A stretch of DNA of 64,000 nt from positions 1,493,001 through 1,557,000 of the forward strand of contig NC_056427.1 in the NCBI RefSeq assembly GCF_905147365.1, given 5' to 3'. Below the pieces are notes generated by a model. It worked only from the letters and a program-made list of their open reading frames with translations. It did not search any database and was not told the DNA's origin. The position numbers and the translations under genes were made by a program. This DNA comes from Aricia agestis (lineage: Eukaryota; Arthropoda; Insecta; Lepidoptera; Lycaenidae). This document shows positions 54,811-64,000 of the stretch, piece after piece; within the stretch, counting starts at the first letter, position 1; every line of letters begins with the position of its first letter.

Positions 54811-54983
54811 GGCCTGTAGACAAGTGGCAAAGCGCTAACGCTAACGCTAACGCTAGCGCTACAAAATGTATGCGATTTGACATAAGTCATCGCTTCGCTA
54901 GCGAATACTAATGTCAAATCCATACATTTTGTAGCGCTAGCGTTAACGTTAGCGTAAGCGTTTTGCCACTTGTCTACGGGGGC
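54811..54983. mobile_element. MITE 'cctgtagacaagtggcaaa'
   Basis: Second copy of 46165-46321, differing mainly by an extra gctaac unit on each arm and loss of tttaattaa in the middle. Confidence 0.75.
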
Positions 54984-55407
54984 TGATCCTCTGAGCCTAG
55001 CGCCCGCACCGCTAACTGTCTCCCCCATCAACAAGACCTAAGACTCGACTGCTCATTCCCTTCCATTTGCCGAGCGATCTTAAAATTACGCGCGATCTAC
55101 ATTCTCAATTTGCTTTCCAACAATCATTACGTAATTAATTCCATTCGACAGAGCTCGCGTTGCGAGTTTGCGACCGCAGCGCTGTCATGTGTCAGATTTC
55201 GCATCTACCCACATGCAACGTTAAAATTACTATCTACCTTCGAATTCCGCAAATTAGGTGCCCGATTCTCGAACGTCGAATGACGTATCTAGTAGCGCTT
55301 TCGGCATCTAGAACCGCCCCAGGCCAGGGCAGGCCGAATGGATACAAGAATAGCCGAAGTTTATATTACCACGTAAATTACATATTAGACTCACTACTAG
55401 AGTCTAA
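54984..55407. other. No gene; outer inverted repeat arm
   Basis: ccagggcaggccgaatggat at 55325-55345 is the inverse of atccattcggcctgccctg at 55606-55624, so the region 55320-55626 has an outer hairpin enclosing the 55408 MITE. Confidence 0.45.
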
Positions 55408-55563
55408 GGCCGGTATAAATAGTCAGTAGTCAAGATGCATCTCGGTCTCAAGACACGGATCAGGCTCTGTGATTGGTTGGCTGTCAAAATTTCGACCAAT
55501 CACAGAGCTAAACCGCGTCTTGAGACCGGGTCGCATCTTAAGTACTGACTATTTATACCAGCC
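55408..55563. mobile_element. TAA-flanked MITE 'ggctggtataaatagtc'
   Basis: Ends ggccggtataaatagtcagt / actgactatttataccagcc, with a TAA duplication at 55405-55407 and 55564-55566. The stem includes gctctgtgattggttggctg with an inverse partner. Copy at 62793-62948. Confidence 0.82.
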
Positions 55564-55899
55564 TAAGTGCTTCGTGGATCAGCGGTTTTGTTCGGCTATT
55601 CCGTATCCATTCGGCCTGCCCTGCTCCTTTGTTTCAAGTGAGCAGACCTTCGATCGAAATGACATTTGACGCATAAAAATCAGTTTCCTGTTCAGTTTAG
55701 GCGCGAAATCAATAGGTTTTAGTTCAGAATTCATAACTAATTTCCCAGCATTCACCATAATGCGTTGAACCAGGTCCCACTGGCCCCATCTCCAATGTTG
55801 CTCTAACCGCAGAGCTGTCACAACTGACAGATTTCACATCTACCCACACATTAAATTTACCGACTACCCGCAATTATAGAACATGCATAATTTGCGCTG

Positions 55900-56440
55900 T
55901 ATGTGAACTATGATGCAAATTCGTTGCGCGAAATTAATCTATCGCACGGAAACCGTACAATTATCCTGCGGGGCTAAAATGGTCGCTTTGGAGAATCATA
56001 TAATTAATCATAATATGATTAATTTTTAAACTCCACTTTACGTGCAATTCCTATAGTGATTCACTTATATTAATGATTGGTCCCGCGAGCGGCGCTCGAC
56101 CAATCATTAATCGAAGCGAATCACTTTTAAACTTCACTTTGCGTGCAATTCATATAGTGATTCGCTTACATCAATGATTGGGATCTCGCGCGGCGCTCGC
56201 GCGTGGCGACCAATCATTAATCGAAGCGAATCACTATATGAATTGCACGCAAAGTGAAGTTTAAAAATGAATCATATTATGATTCAATATATGATTCTCC
56301 AAAGCGACCATTTTAGCCCCGCTGGTCCTTTCACGTCTTTAAAAAGTATCTCCATGCCTATTTAAATTGGTTCTGCCGTGTAAGATTATAGAGTTGACAG
56401 ACAAACAAACAGACAGACTTTTGGCATTTATTATTTAAGA
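55900..56440 (-). mobile_element. Helitron-like copy split by a MITE
   Basis: tcgcacggaaaccgtacaat on the left and gtccttt...aaaagtatctccatgccta...gacagacttttggcattta on the right are family-consensus pieces flanking the MITE at 55966-56322. Confidence 0.6.
55966..56322. mobile_element. Two-hairpin MITE 'ctgcggggctaaaatgg'
   Basis: Outer ends ctgcggggctaaaatggtcg / inverse at 56300-56322. The interior has two tandem ~120-bp foldbacks, each centred on a GC-rich gcgctcg loop between gattcactt...atgattgg and ccaatcattaatcgaagcga. The single-unit relative is at 40320-40524. Confidence 0.72.
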
Positions 56441-56499
56441 AGGAATTAGTAAGAATATCGGCTATGTTTGGAGGAAAGAAGCTCTCGATCGTATTGCTC

Positions 56500-56595
56500 T
56501 TGTGTTCCGCACACACTTGGGCACCATAGTCAGTAGTCACTTCTGCGTATGTCCGGTTTTAATGAAACCAGTCACCGTCACCGAAACCTGCTCTT
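56500..56595 (+). mobile_element. SINE family B, tail fragment
   Basis: ccgcacacacttgggcac and aatgaaaccagtcaccgtca match the distal body of the family B SINE in plus orientation. Head absent. Confidence 0.55.
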
Positions 56596-56837
56596 TACTT
56601 ATCTAGCCTACCAGTTACCACTTGCCACACAATCCCACAGCGGGATCCGAAGTCGGTGTAACACGTGCCCCGACTCCGGACCGTGGAGCGGGCTAGCCGT
56701 TTAATTAAACAACTTGTATTAATTAATCAAAGCCATGTAACGGATTGTTACAGGCTTTTCATTATACAAGTTTTTACGTAACTCAAAAGTCTAAAATTGG
56801 TATAATTTTTTTTAAGTAGTAGTATGTATTTGTATAT
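56596..56837. other. No gene recognised
   Basis: Spacer. gcatgtaacggattgttaca-like small palindromes only. Confidence 0.35.
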
Positions 56838-57115
56838 TTTTTTCGGGACTTAAAGTATGTCCATGCCTTTATTCGCCAAAATTGATTCAGCGGCTGAAGC
56901 ACGAAAAACTAACAGACAGACATACAGACTTTCGCATTCAAAATATTAGTAATGCATGCTGCATTACTAATATTTTCAATGCGAAAGTGGGTCTGTCTGT
57001 CTGTTACCTCTTCACGCCAAAACCGCAGAACCGATTTTGCTGAAATTTGGTATGGAGATACTTTGAGTCCCCGAAAAGGACACAGGATACTTTTAATCCC
57101 GGAAAAGTGAACGCT
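56838..57115. mobile_element. Two Helitron-like copies head to head
   Basis: 56838-56950 is minus oriented (cgggacttaaagtatgtcca ... gactttcgcattcaaaatattagtaa). 57-kb side 56958-57115 is plus oriented (attactaatattttcaatgc ... aaaggacacaggatac). Their 5' ends face each other across tgcatgctgca. Confidence 0.68.
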
Positions 57116-57610
57116 TCGTACCTAGGCCTTGTACCTTAAAATAGGTACATTGTACATACTGGTACTTGGTACCTTTTATCCCGGAAGCCAAAGAAAGCTC
57201 CCAAAACCTTACATTTGTCACGAAAATTCCATTATATAATCGATGAGCCGATTGTAAGTTTAAATTCGGAACTGTTAAGACCTTTACAAAGGGCTTTCGC
57301 AAATAAATATTCAATTTAAATTTAATCCCTTTGTAATTAATTGAAAACAGTGCAGTGTTGAAATGTTTTACTTTTAACGAACCTACCTTTTAGATCATCT
57401 TATTAATATTTTGAGTTCCTTTGAGGTACAAAATTGTAATAATATCTATTTTACCAACTGTTTAAAACACCATCAAAATCGGCGAACTCTTCGTCCAATA
57501 AAAAAGTCTGAATCGATTTTGATTCGATTTGGTGTGTAAGTAGTTTAAATCACGGAAAAGATATAGGACAGGTTTCATCATTTTCCGTGCGTCAAATACA
57601 CTTAGTATCA
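57116..57610. other. No gene recognised
   Basis: AT-rich spacer; nothing supported. Confidence 0.4.
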
Positions 57611-57973
57611 TCTATACTAATATTATAATTGGGAAGTTCGTTTGTTTGTTTGAACGCGCTAATCTCAGGAACTACTGGTCCGATTTGGAAAATTCTTTCA
57701 GTGTTAGATAGCCCATTTATCGAGGAAGGCTATAGGCTATATTTTATCGCGCTAAGACTAATTATAGGAGCGAAGAAATAGAGGAAAGTGTTGAAAAAAC
57801 GGGGGAAATTATTTGAAAGGGCTTATTTGAACGTACTGGAGCAATTTTTATGTTATTTGGCACACATGAAGAATAGATCACGTGAAAGTTCATAGGTTTC
57901 TTTTTTTGCGGAAAAATTTACGGTTTCCGTGACATTCCTAAATTACGCGGGCGAAGCCGCGCGGAACATCTAG
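57611..57973 (+). mobile_element. Helitron-like element, second family (complete)
   Basis: A|TC start (tctatactaatattataatt), tgtttgtttgaacgcgcta, ctgaaa-type core shared with 19690 and 37085, hairpin acgcgggcgaagccgcgcg and CTAG|T end. Best reference for this family. Another 5' fragment starts at about 57978 (tattataaatcctaaattgtg ... gtctgtctgtgttacctcc). Confidence 0.85.
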
Positions 57974-58089
57974 TTACTGATATTATAAATCCTAAATTGT
58001 GTCTATTGTCTGTCTGACTGTCTATATGTCTGTCTGTGTTACCTCCTCAACATAGAACATGTTTTGTCCCGGAAAATGTACGTTTTAAC

Positions 58090-59392
58090 CATTAAAAGAA
58101 TATTGCAACATCTAATACTTTATACCACATCGCAGCCATACTTTATTATCGCGATAAAAGCTATCATTTATTATTTTTCGTTTTAAAAAATTTATGTGTT
58201 AGCATTTTACAAATCATTATAAACATTTAGACTGGCAATGTAATCTTAACAAATATATTTTATACAATATTATTTTGGCTTTTCGTATAACATACTCTTT
58301 CAAGTTTATGAAGTGCTACATAGAACTCTACAAGAAGAAAATAATGATAGATGATCTTGAGGTGACGCCGCGTTAAAGTAAAAAAACGTTTTGGATATGT
58401 TTTAGATTGCTTGTTTTCCATGAGAGGCCGGCCCGGCCTCTCATAGAAAATAAGCAATGGAACAGCAAAAAATGGAAAGGGCGTAAGCGACAAAATGGTT
58501 TTTGTCGCGTAATTTAAAAACCATTAATACATTTCATATAAGCTATGGGCAAGTTAAAGCGTATGCTTGAACCAATCTATGTACAAATTTTGGAAGCTTA
58601 ATTCACTCTCCTCTGTTGGCAAAATAGGAATCCCTTTTTTATAGAGCTCGTGTCATGCTATGGGTAATTCAAAGACAAAGACATGATGATTACTGACAAT
58701 GAACTTTAATTTCTTAGCTTTAGTCATTGCTGAGAAAAATCGATATCGCTGCAGCCAAATTATCAAGGCGTCGCCTTAAGCCGATGAAGCAATTTTGATG
58801 AAATTTAGTACATAGATACTTTGAGTCCCAGAAAAAGACGTACGACAGTTTTTTGTATGTTATGGGTCATTGATACCTGAAATGAACACATAATAATATG
58901 TATTTTTTTTATTTATAAGTAATCGAAATGGCAGTCAACCTTAAAAAAAAATCGTCGTCGCAACTTAGTTTTTTTTTTTCTTTTTTTTCGCTACACCTGA
59001 CCTAATTACCACCAATATATCTCGAACCCGTCAGTGCGAACAGACAGACGACAACACGAATAATTGATGTACGTAGACAAAATAATAAAATAAATGTACC
59101 TAGAAAAATATTTTAAAATACTATTCGTTGTGCAAAACATATTACATTGACGTCGATGTGGTAATACTAGATATGACACAGGTTTCTTTTTGGTCACCGA
59201 TATAAAATTATGACTTTACATTCATCTAATACAACGAACAGTTCTTGTATATTTATTCGGTTTCAACGATTTTGATGAAATTTCGTATGTAAATAGTTTC
59301 GGCGAATCAATCTACCTAGGTCTAATTTTCGGAAAATGGTGTTTGAATCGTTTTTAGGCAATGAAAATATATTGCGATAATTTCAAAGAATG
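58090..59392. other. No gene recognised
   Basis: 58425-58450 has a gaggccggcc/ggccggcctc palindrome. T-rich runs lie near 58965-58990. No supported gene or bounded element. Confidence 0.4.
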
Positions 59393-59834
59393 AAGGCTGG
59401 ATTTATGCGTCCGCCAGAACGCGCGGTTTAGCGGCAACACCGCGAGATTACAAGCAAAATGTAACGATTTGTTCAAATAGCGCTAGCTGTTTTATTGAAC
59501 GGCTATTTAAACCAGTTGGCTGCGACATAATATATACAACTAGATGACGCCCGCAACTCCGTGGCGCCAAAAATCGTTTATCGCGCGGGAACCGTACATT
59601 TTTCTAGGATAAAATGTATCCTATGTCCTTTCCTGGGACTCAAAGTATCTCCATACCAAATTTCAGAAAAATCGATTCGGCGGTTTGGGCGTGAAGAGGT
59701 AACAGAGAGACAGACACACTTTCTCATTTATAATATTAGTATGGAAGTATGGATATTAGTATGGATTGATTCGTGATCTCGGTGTGTTATCGCCAAACCG
59801 CGCGTTCGGGCGGACGCATACAAAATCCAGCCTA
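59393..59834. mobile_element. TIR element hosting a Helitron-like copy
   Basis: Ends aggctggatttatgcgtccgcc / inverse gcggacgcatacaaaatccagcc, with ccaaaccgcgcgttcgg in both arms. Interrupted by the 59540-59753 element. Confidence 0.72.
59540..59753 (-). mobile_element. Short Helitron-like element (GTCT family)
   Basis: Minus strand: TCC start, gtctgtctctct tract, core, then ccacggagttgcgggcgtcatctag end. A partial second 5' end (gtatggatattagtatggat) follows to about 59765. Confidence 0.78.
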
Positions 59835-59866
59835 AACTCAAAACTCAACTCAAACTCAATTTTCTT

Positions 59867-60058
59867 TATTCAGAATATTTTTTTGCAAATCTTCTCTGAA
59901 AGTCTACATGATGCCTTCCACCGGTTCGGGAACTAACCCGGCGAGAAGAACCGGCGTAAGAAACTCGCACGGGGCCCACTTTTTTACCAAAAAAAGTGAG
60001 AAAAAAATTAATCTTTTAAAATAAGGTTTACAATGTTGTAACTTAAAATTATTATACA
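59867..60058 (+). mobile_element. Retroelement 3' end, copy of 8240-8460
   Basis: ttctttattcagaatatttt, ccttccaccggttcgggaac, gaagaaccggcgtaagaaac and cggggcccacttttttacc in inverse orientation to the 8-kb copy. Confidence 0.55.
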
Positions 60059-60439
60059 ATGTTTCGCCGTCATGTCACAAGTGATGCGGACGGTGGCTCA
60101 ATAAAAAATGTAGCGGTCAGCGGTCTTGAACCTAGAAAACCCGGGTTTAAAACTCGGGCCAGGTGAGGTTTTATTTTTTCCTTTTGATTGGAAACTCGTA
60201 TTCTACACTTAGCTTTTAGGCTGTCTGTATTTTGGTCTGTTTGTCTGTCTTCAGGCATTATCTCAATAACCGCTTACTCTAGACAACAAACTTTTTCATT
60301 CATTAATCATTATACATGTGTATCTATCCTATCACATCTATGATCGTTTAATATATCTCCCATGACTCATGACTAACAGTTTTAAAGCATTTCTAGTATG
60401 CCTAGGTGTTTTGTGGGTTGGAGTGATGAAGAATTATTT
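60059..60439. other. No gene recognised
   Basis: Spacer with no supported feature. Confidence 0.35.
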
Positions 60440-60545
60440 TGACAAACGAGAAAACGGGTCACCTAATGGAAAGCAACTTCCGTGGCCCATGGACACTCGC
60501 AGCATCAGAAGAGCTGCAGGTGCGCTGCCGGCCTTTAAGAGGATT
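60440..60545 (-). mobile_element. PolyA retroposon, tail fragment
   Basis: gagaaaacgggtcacctaat through ctgcaggtgcgctgccggc to cctttaagagg. The head is missing. The piece at 61008-61080 (cctcttaagaggtaatacgc...ggtttgcaggtcgt) matches the next segment of the variant subfamily at 47549, so the two may be one copy interrupted by ~460 bp. Confidence 0.65.
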
Positions 60546-61396
60546 TCACACCGCCCTTTTTTCCATACAAACGTTGTCCCCTGTTTCCTCCCTGGATAAT
60601 GCTAGTAGAGTTATAATTTTTTTCCTGAATATCTACGGCCACTAATACAATGTCCCTATGTTTTCTTTTTTTTCATAATTTAATTATTAAATAAGATATG
60701 AACGTTCAAAAACCCAAAAAAATGGCCAGATTTTCCGCTGTGTTCAAACGTCCAGAAAACAGATTTGGCTAGATTATACAAAAAAAGCAAAACATAGGAA
60801 CACAGCTCAAGCCTTTTTTTAATCTTTAATGAAAAAAGTACTTAAATCGGTTAAGTTTTGGAGAAGGAATCAGGGGACAACGAATCGTTGATTTTCTGGA
60901 TTTTCTGCAGTTGTCTCTATCGCGTTCTGCGGTATCGGCTTGAGGTAGGGAGACAGCTATAGATATTACACGTACTTTTTTTTTCATTTCTCTAGCCCCT
61001 GTTGTATCCTCTTAAGAGGTAATACGCTCTTTTCTTGAAGGTTTGCAGGTCGTATAGGTCCAGAAATACTGCTGGTGACACTTCGATCCGTAAGTGTGTC
61101 TGTCTGTCCGTCTGTCTGTCTGTCGGTCTAAAATAAAGTAAAATCAGTATCTGTAACAGGTCATAGGGGTAACGGCTCTGAAAAGGTTAGGAACAAGACG
61201 TGATCTATAAAACAATAACCGCGTACACAACTATGAATAGATGACCAAACATTGACTGGCGTTCGTTTATACTGGATATAGTCCAAATGTATGTCTTGAT
61301 AGCACAATATAAATATACAACATACAGCCGTATTCCATATCTTACTAGAGAGTAGAGAATGCCCAACTTCCTTTGAACAATATTAGTGTATCTCGC
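60546..61396. other. No gene; retroposon fragment
   Basis: Contains the 61008-61080 retroposon piece and a gtctgtctgtccgtctgtctg tract near 61098. 60650-60810 has cataggaacac / ccctatgttttct inverted phrases around cagattttc repeats. Confidence 0.4.
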
Positions 61397-61831
61397 ATAA
61401 AGTTAATATACCTAGCGGAATAGAGAAACAAAGGCCTGAGCAAGAGAGATGTCACTATCTGTAACACTGCGTGGTAAAAAGAGACGTGTGATACATGACA
61501 GCAGCACAATTTTTTTGACGTCCAGTCGGCACGTGCCGCATGTTGACAATTTAATCTCATAGAAATCATGTTCAATCATGCTTGTGTGAGATGTCACTAT
61601 TAGTAACACTGCGTGGTAAAAAGAGACGTGTGATACATGACAGCAGCACTCTTTTCTTGACTTTCAGTCGGCACGTGCCGCATGTTGACAATTTAATCTC
61701 ATAGAAATCATGTTCAATCATGCTTGTGTAAGTGTATACGTACACATATATTTCACACAGATGAAAACCAATTTCGGTTTCGTTTGACAGCTCGAGATTG
61801 TTGCTCTATTCCGCGGTATATTAACTTTACG
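61397..61831. mobile_element. TIR MITE (AGTTAATATAC family) with internal duplication
   Basis: Ends aaagttaatatacctagcgg / ccgcggtatattaacttt. The internal block gatgtcactat...gttcaatcatgcttgtgt is present twice in tandem (about 61448-61588 and 61589-61729), making this copy about 150 bp longer than those at 30861 and 49396. Confidence 0.75.
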
Positions 61832-62199
<368 letters not shown>

Positions 62200-62329
62200 A
62201 TATAAGATAAGATTAAAAGAACCATTTAACCATTTTCAAGCACTTAAGATCTCCTCAAGACTCAATCACATAAGACTAAATATATATTTTACTGTTTTTT
62301 TTTTTATTTAATAGGCCTACATTACTGTA

Positions 62330-62480
62330 AAAAATTCAAAAGTCTAGCTATATCGGTTCCTGAGATACAGCCTGGAGACAGACAGACAGACATCGAAGTC
62401 TAAGTAATAGGGTTCCATTTTTACCCCTTGGGTACGGAACCCTACAAAACAGATCTAGCTATAGCGATTCTTGAGATACA
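62330..62480. repeat. 'agggttcc...gtacggaaccct' repeat, two units
   Basis: Two copies of (agatctagctatagcgattcttgagatacagcctggagac)-like sequence at about 62342-62395 and 62450-62495, flanking agggttccatttttacccc. Related to 37735-38290 inversely. Confidence 0.55.
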
Positions 62481-62792
62481 GCCTGGAGACTGACAGACGT
62501 AGCCAGAACGGCTGAACCGATTTAGATAATTTTAGTCTTGTAATAATCGTGGAGAGAAAATTTAGATATGACAAAAAATTCACCGGGACACCTAGTTTGT
62601 AATATTAGTAAAGGGGGTGACAGACGTGTGAGTAAATACGCGGACTTAGGGCTCGACGATCTTATTGACCTGTGTGTCAGCAAAGAGCCGCGAGCCGCGA
62701 TCCTGGGGGCATAGTAATCCAGTGTGAGCGATTCTCGTGTGTCACCGACGCGAGCCGAGTAAGTTCGCGAACTTAAAACCCGCGTACTTTAA

Positions 62793-62948
62793 GGCTGGTA
62801 TAAATAGTCAGTACTCAAGATGCATCTCAGTCTCAAGACACGGTTCAGGCTCTGTGATTGGTTGGCTGTCAAAATTTGGACCAATCACAGAGCCGAATCG
62901 CGTCTTGAGACCGGATCGCATCTTAAGTACTGACTATTTATACCAGCC
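62793..62948. mobile_element. TAA-flanked MITE 'ggctggtataaatagtc'
   Basis: Copy of 55408-55563 with a TAA duplication at 62790-62792 and 62949-62951. Same size and stem. Confidence 0.83.
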
Positions 62949-63175
62949 TAAGTTCGTACGTCTATCAGGCACTTTAGGATTAAAAAAGTAGTTCATTACA
63001 AAATCATCCAAGCACTTAACACAGAAATCAATCGCCAAACATCTGCTTCGCGTCCGAACCCCACTATTCGCGTTCGGTAAACAATTATAATATTATTGAT
63101 GTAATGTTTATTGTTTTAATCTACGCGAGCGCGCTTGAGATGACGCCGCGCAAGATTTTAAGATCGCTCGGAAAG
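62949..63175. other. No gene recognised
   Basis: Short spacer; nothing supported. Confidence 0.35.
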
Positions 63176-63502
63176 TTTTTTTTTTTTTTTTATGAAAGAA
63201 GGGGGCAAACGAGCAAACGGGTCACCTGATGGAAAGCAATTTCCGTCGCCCATGGACACTCGCAGCATCAAAAGAGCTGCAGGTGCGTTGCCGGCCTTTT
63301 AAGAGGGAATAGGGTAATAGGGGAGGGTAGGGATGGGAAGGGAAAGGAATAGGGGAGGATAGGAAAGGGATTTGGGCCTCCGGTAAACTCACTCACTCAG
63401 CGAAACACAGCGCAAGCGCTGTTTTACGCCGGTTTTCTGTGAGAACGTGGTATTTCTCCGGTCGAGCCGGCCCATTCGTGCCGAAGCATGGCTCTCCCAC
63501 GT
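63176..63502 (-). mobile_element. PolyA retroposon copy (near full length)
   Basis: Minus-strand copy from a long T tail through caaacgagcaaacgggtcac, ggccggcctttt, VNTR and head to ggctctcccacgta. Confidence 0.85.
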
Positions 63503-63699
63503 ATGAGCAGTGGAAGGGAAAGGCGGAATGTCCGACTTTTATGTTAAAACTCTAGCGGGATTAAAGAACAGGTGGTTGGTTTGTTGAAAAAATGTTTTAT
63601 TATGGTGGTTGAAAAAATGTTTTATTTCTGAATGAAGAAAATGCTTTCAGAATATTGAACTACATGTTGCCCAATGCTCACCATCAAATTAAATCAGCC

Positions 63700-63937
63700 T
63701 GCCTAACATACGCCATCGAGATATTTCACTCTACATATTGTTTTCTCGATGTTTGATGGTTTGTCTCTTCATCTCTATTGACCCTAGCATGACAAACATT
63801 TTTCTCGCGTAGATCTATCATCGAAATAACACGTTTTTATAGAGTTTTGTCGAGATAATGTCGAGATTTTGACATTATGAGACGAGTAGTTTTTAATTAT
63901 CTCGAGAGTGAGATATCTCGTTGGCGTATGCTAGGCA
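63700..63937. mobile_element. TIR MITE 'tgcctaacatacgcc'
   Basis: Ends tgcctaacatacgccatcgag / inverse ctcgttggcgtatgctaggca. The stem continues with gatatttcactct / agagtgagatatc. Interior rich in tctcgat/atcgaga. Single copy in the window. Confidence 0.7.
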
Positions 63938-64000
63938 CTAGGCAGCTGGTGACTCAGTCCACAGAAGATACAGTGGCAAAGGTTGAGCTTTGTCCCGTAG

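Overview
This window looks like lepidopteran (moth or butterfly) intergenic or heterochromatic DNA. It is AT-rich and contains no host gene, rRNA or functional tRNA that I can support. Nearly everything recognisable is transposable-element DNA. The lepidopteran assignment is an inference from repeats typical of the order: short Helitron-like elements carrying (GTCT)n tracts and ending in CTAG, tRNA-headed SINEs, and a polyA-tailed retroposon with the 'caaacgggtcacctgatgg' module present in more than ten copies.

Layout. 1-9.4 kb holds palindromic MITEs, retroposon copies, a perfect inverted duplication around a MITE, and a PIF/Harbinger remnant that keeps the starts of both its genes. 9.5-14.3 kb is a BEL/Pao LTR element with two apparently identical 314-bp LTRs and a 5-bp target duplication; its Gag-protease frame is open but the reverse transcriptase is deleted. 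14.3-21.6 kb holds MITEs and Helitron-like elements. 21.6-29.7 kb is a four-level nest: an old Helitron-like copy, split by a short hAT-like element, split by a compact Ty3/Gypsy element on the minus strand, split by a Transib (RAG1-family) DNA transposon. 29.7-64 kb is a dense field of MITEs (mostly with TTA/TAA flanks), two SINE families, the polyA retroposon, Helitron-like copies, one LINE ORF2 fragment and a long (TA)n tract.

The coding content is element-encoded. The Gypsy element has a single gag-pol frame of about 1332 codons, broken only by the Transib insertion. The Transib gene has a readable three-exon structure of about 680 codons with one in-frame TGA. The BEL element encodes a 737-residue Gag-protease. 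The elements interact as insertion targets rather than as a pathway, and identical LTRs and TIRs at the inner levels point to recent activity. I worked by eye without alignment software, so identities are visual and MITE superfamily calls rest on termini and flanking duplications.
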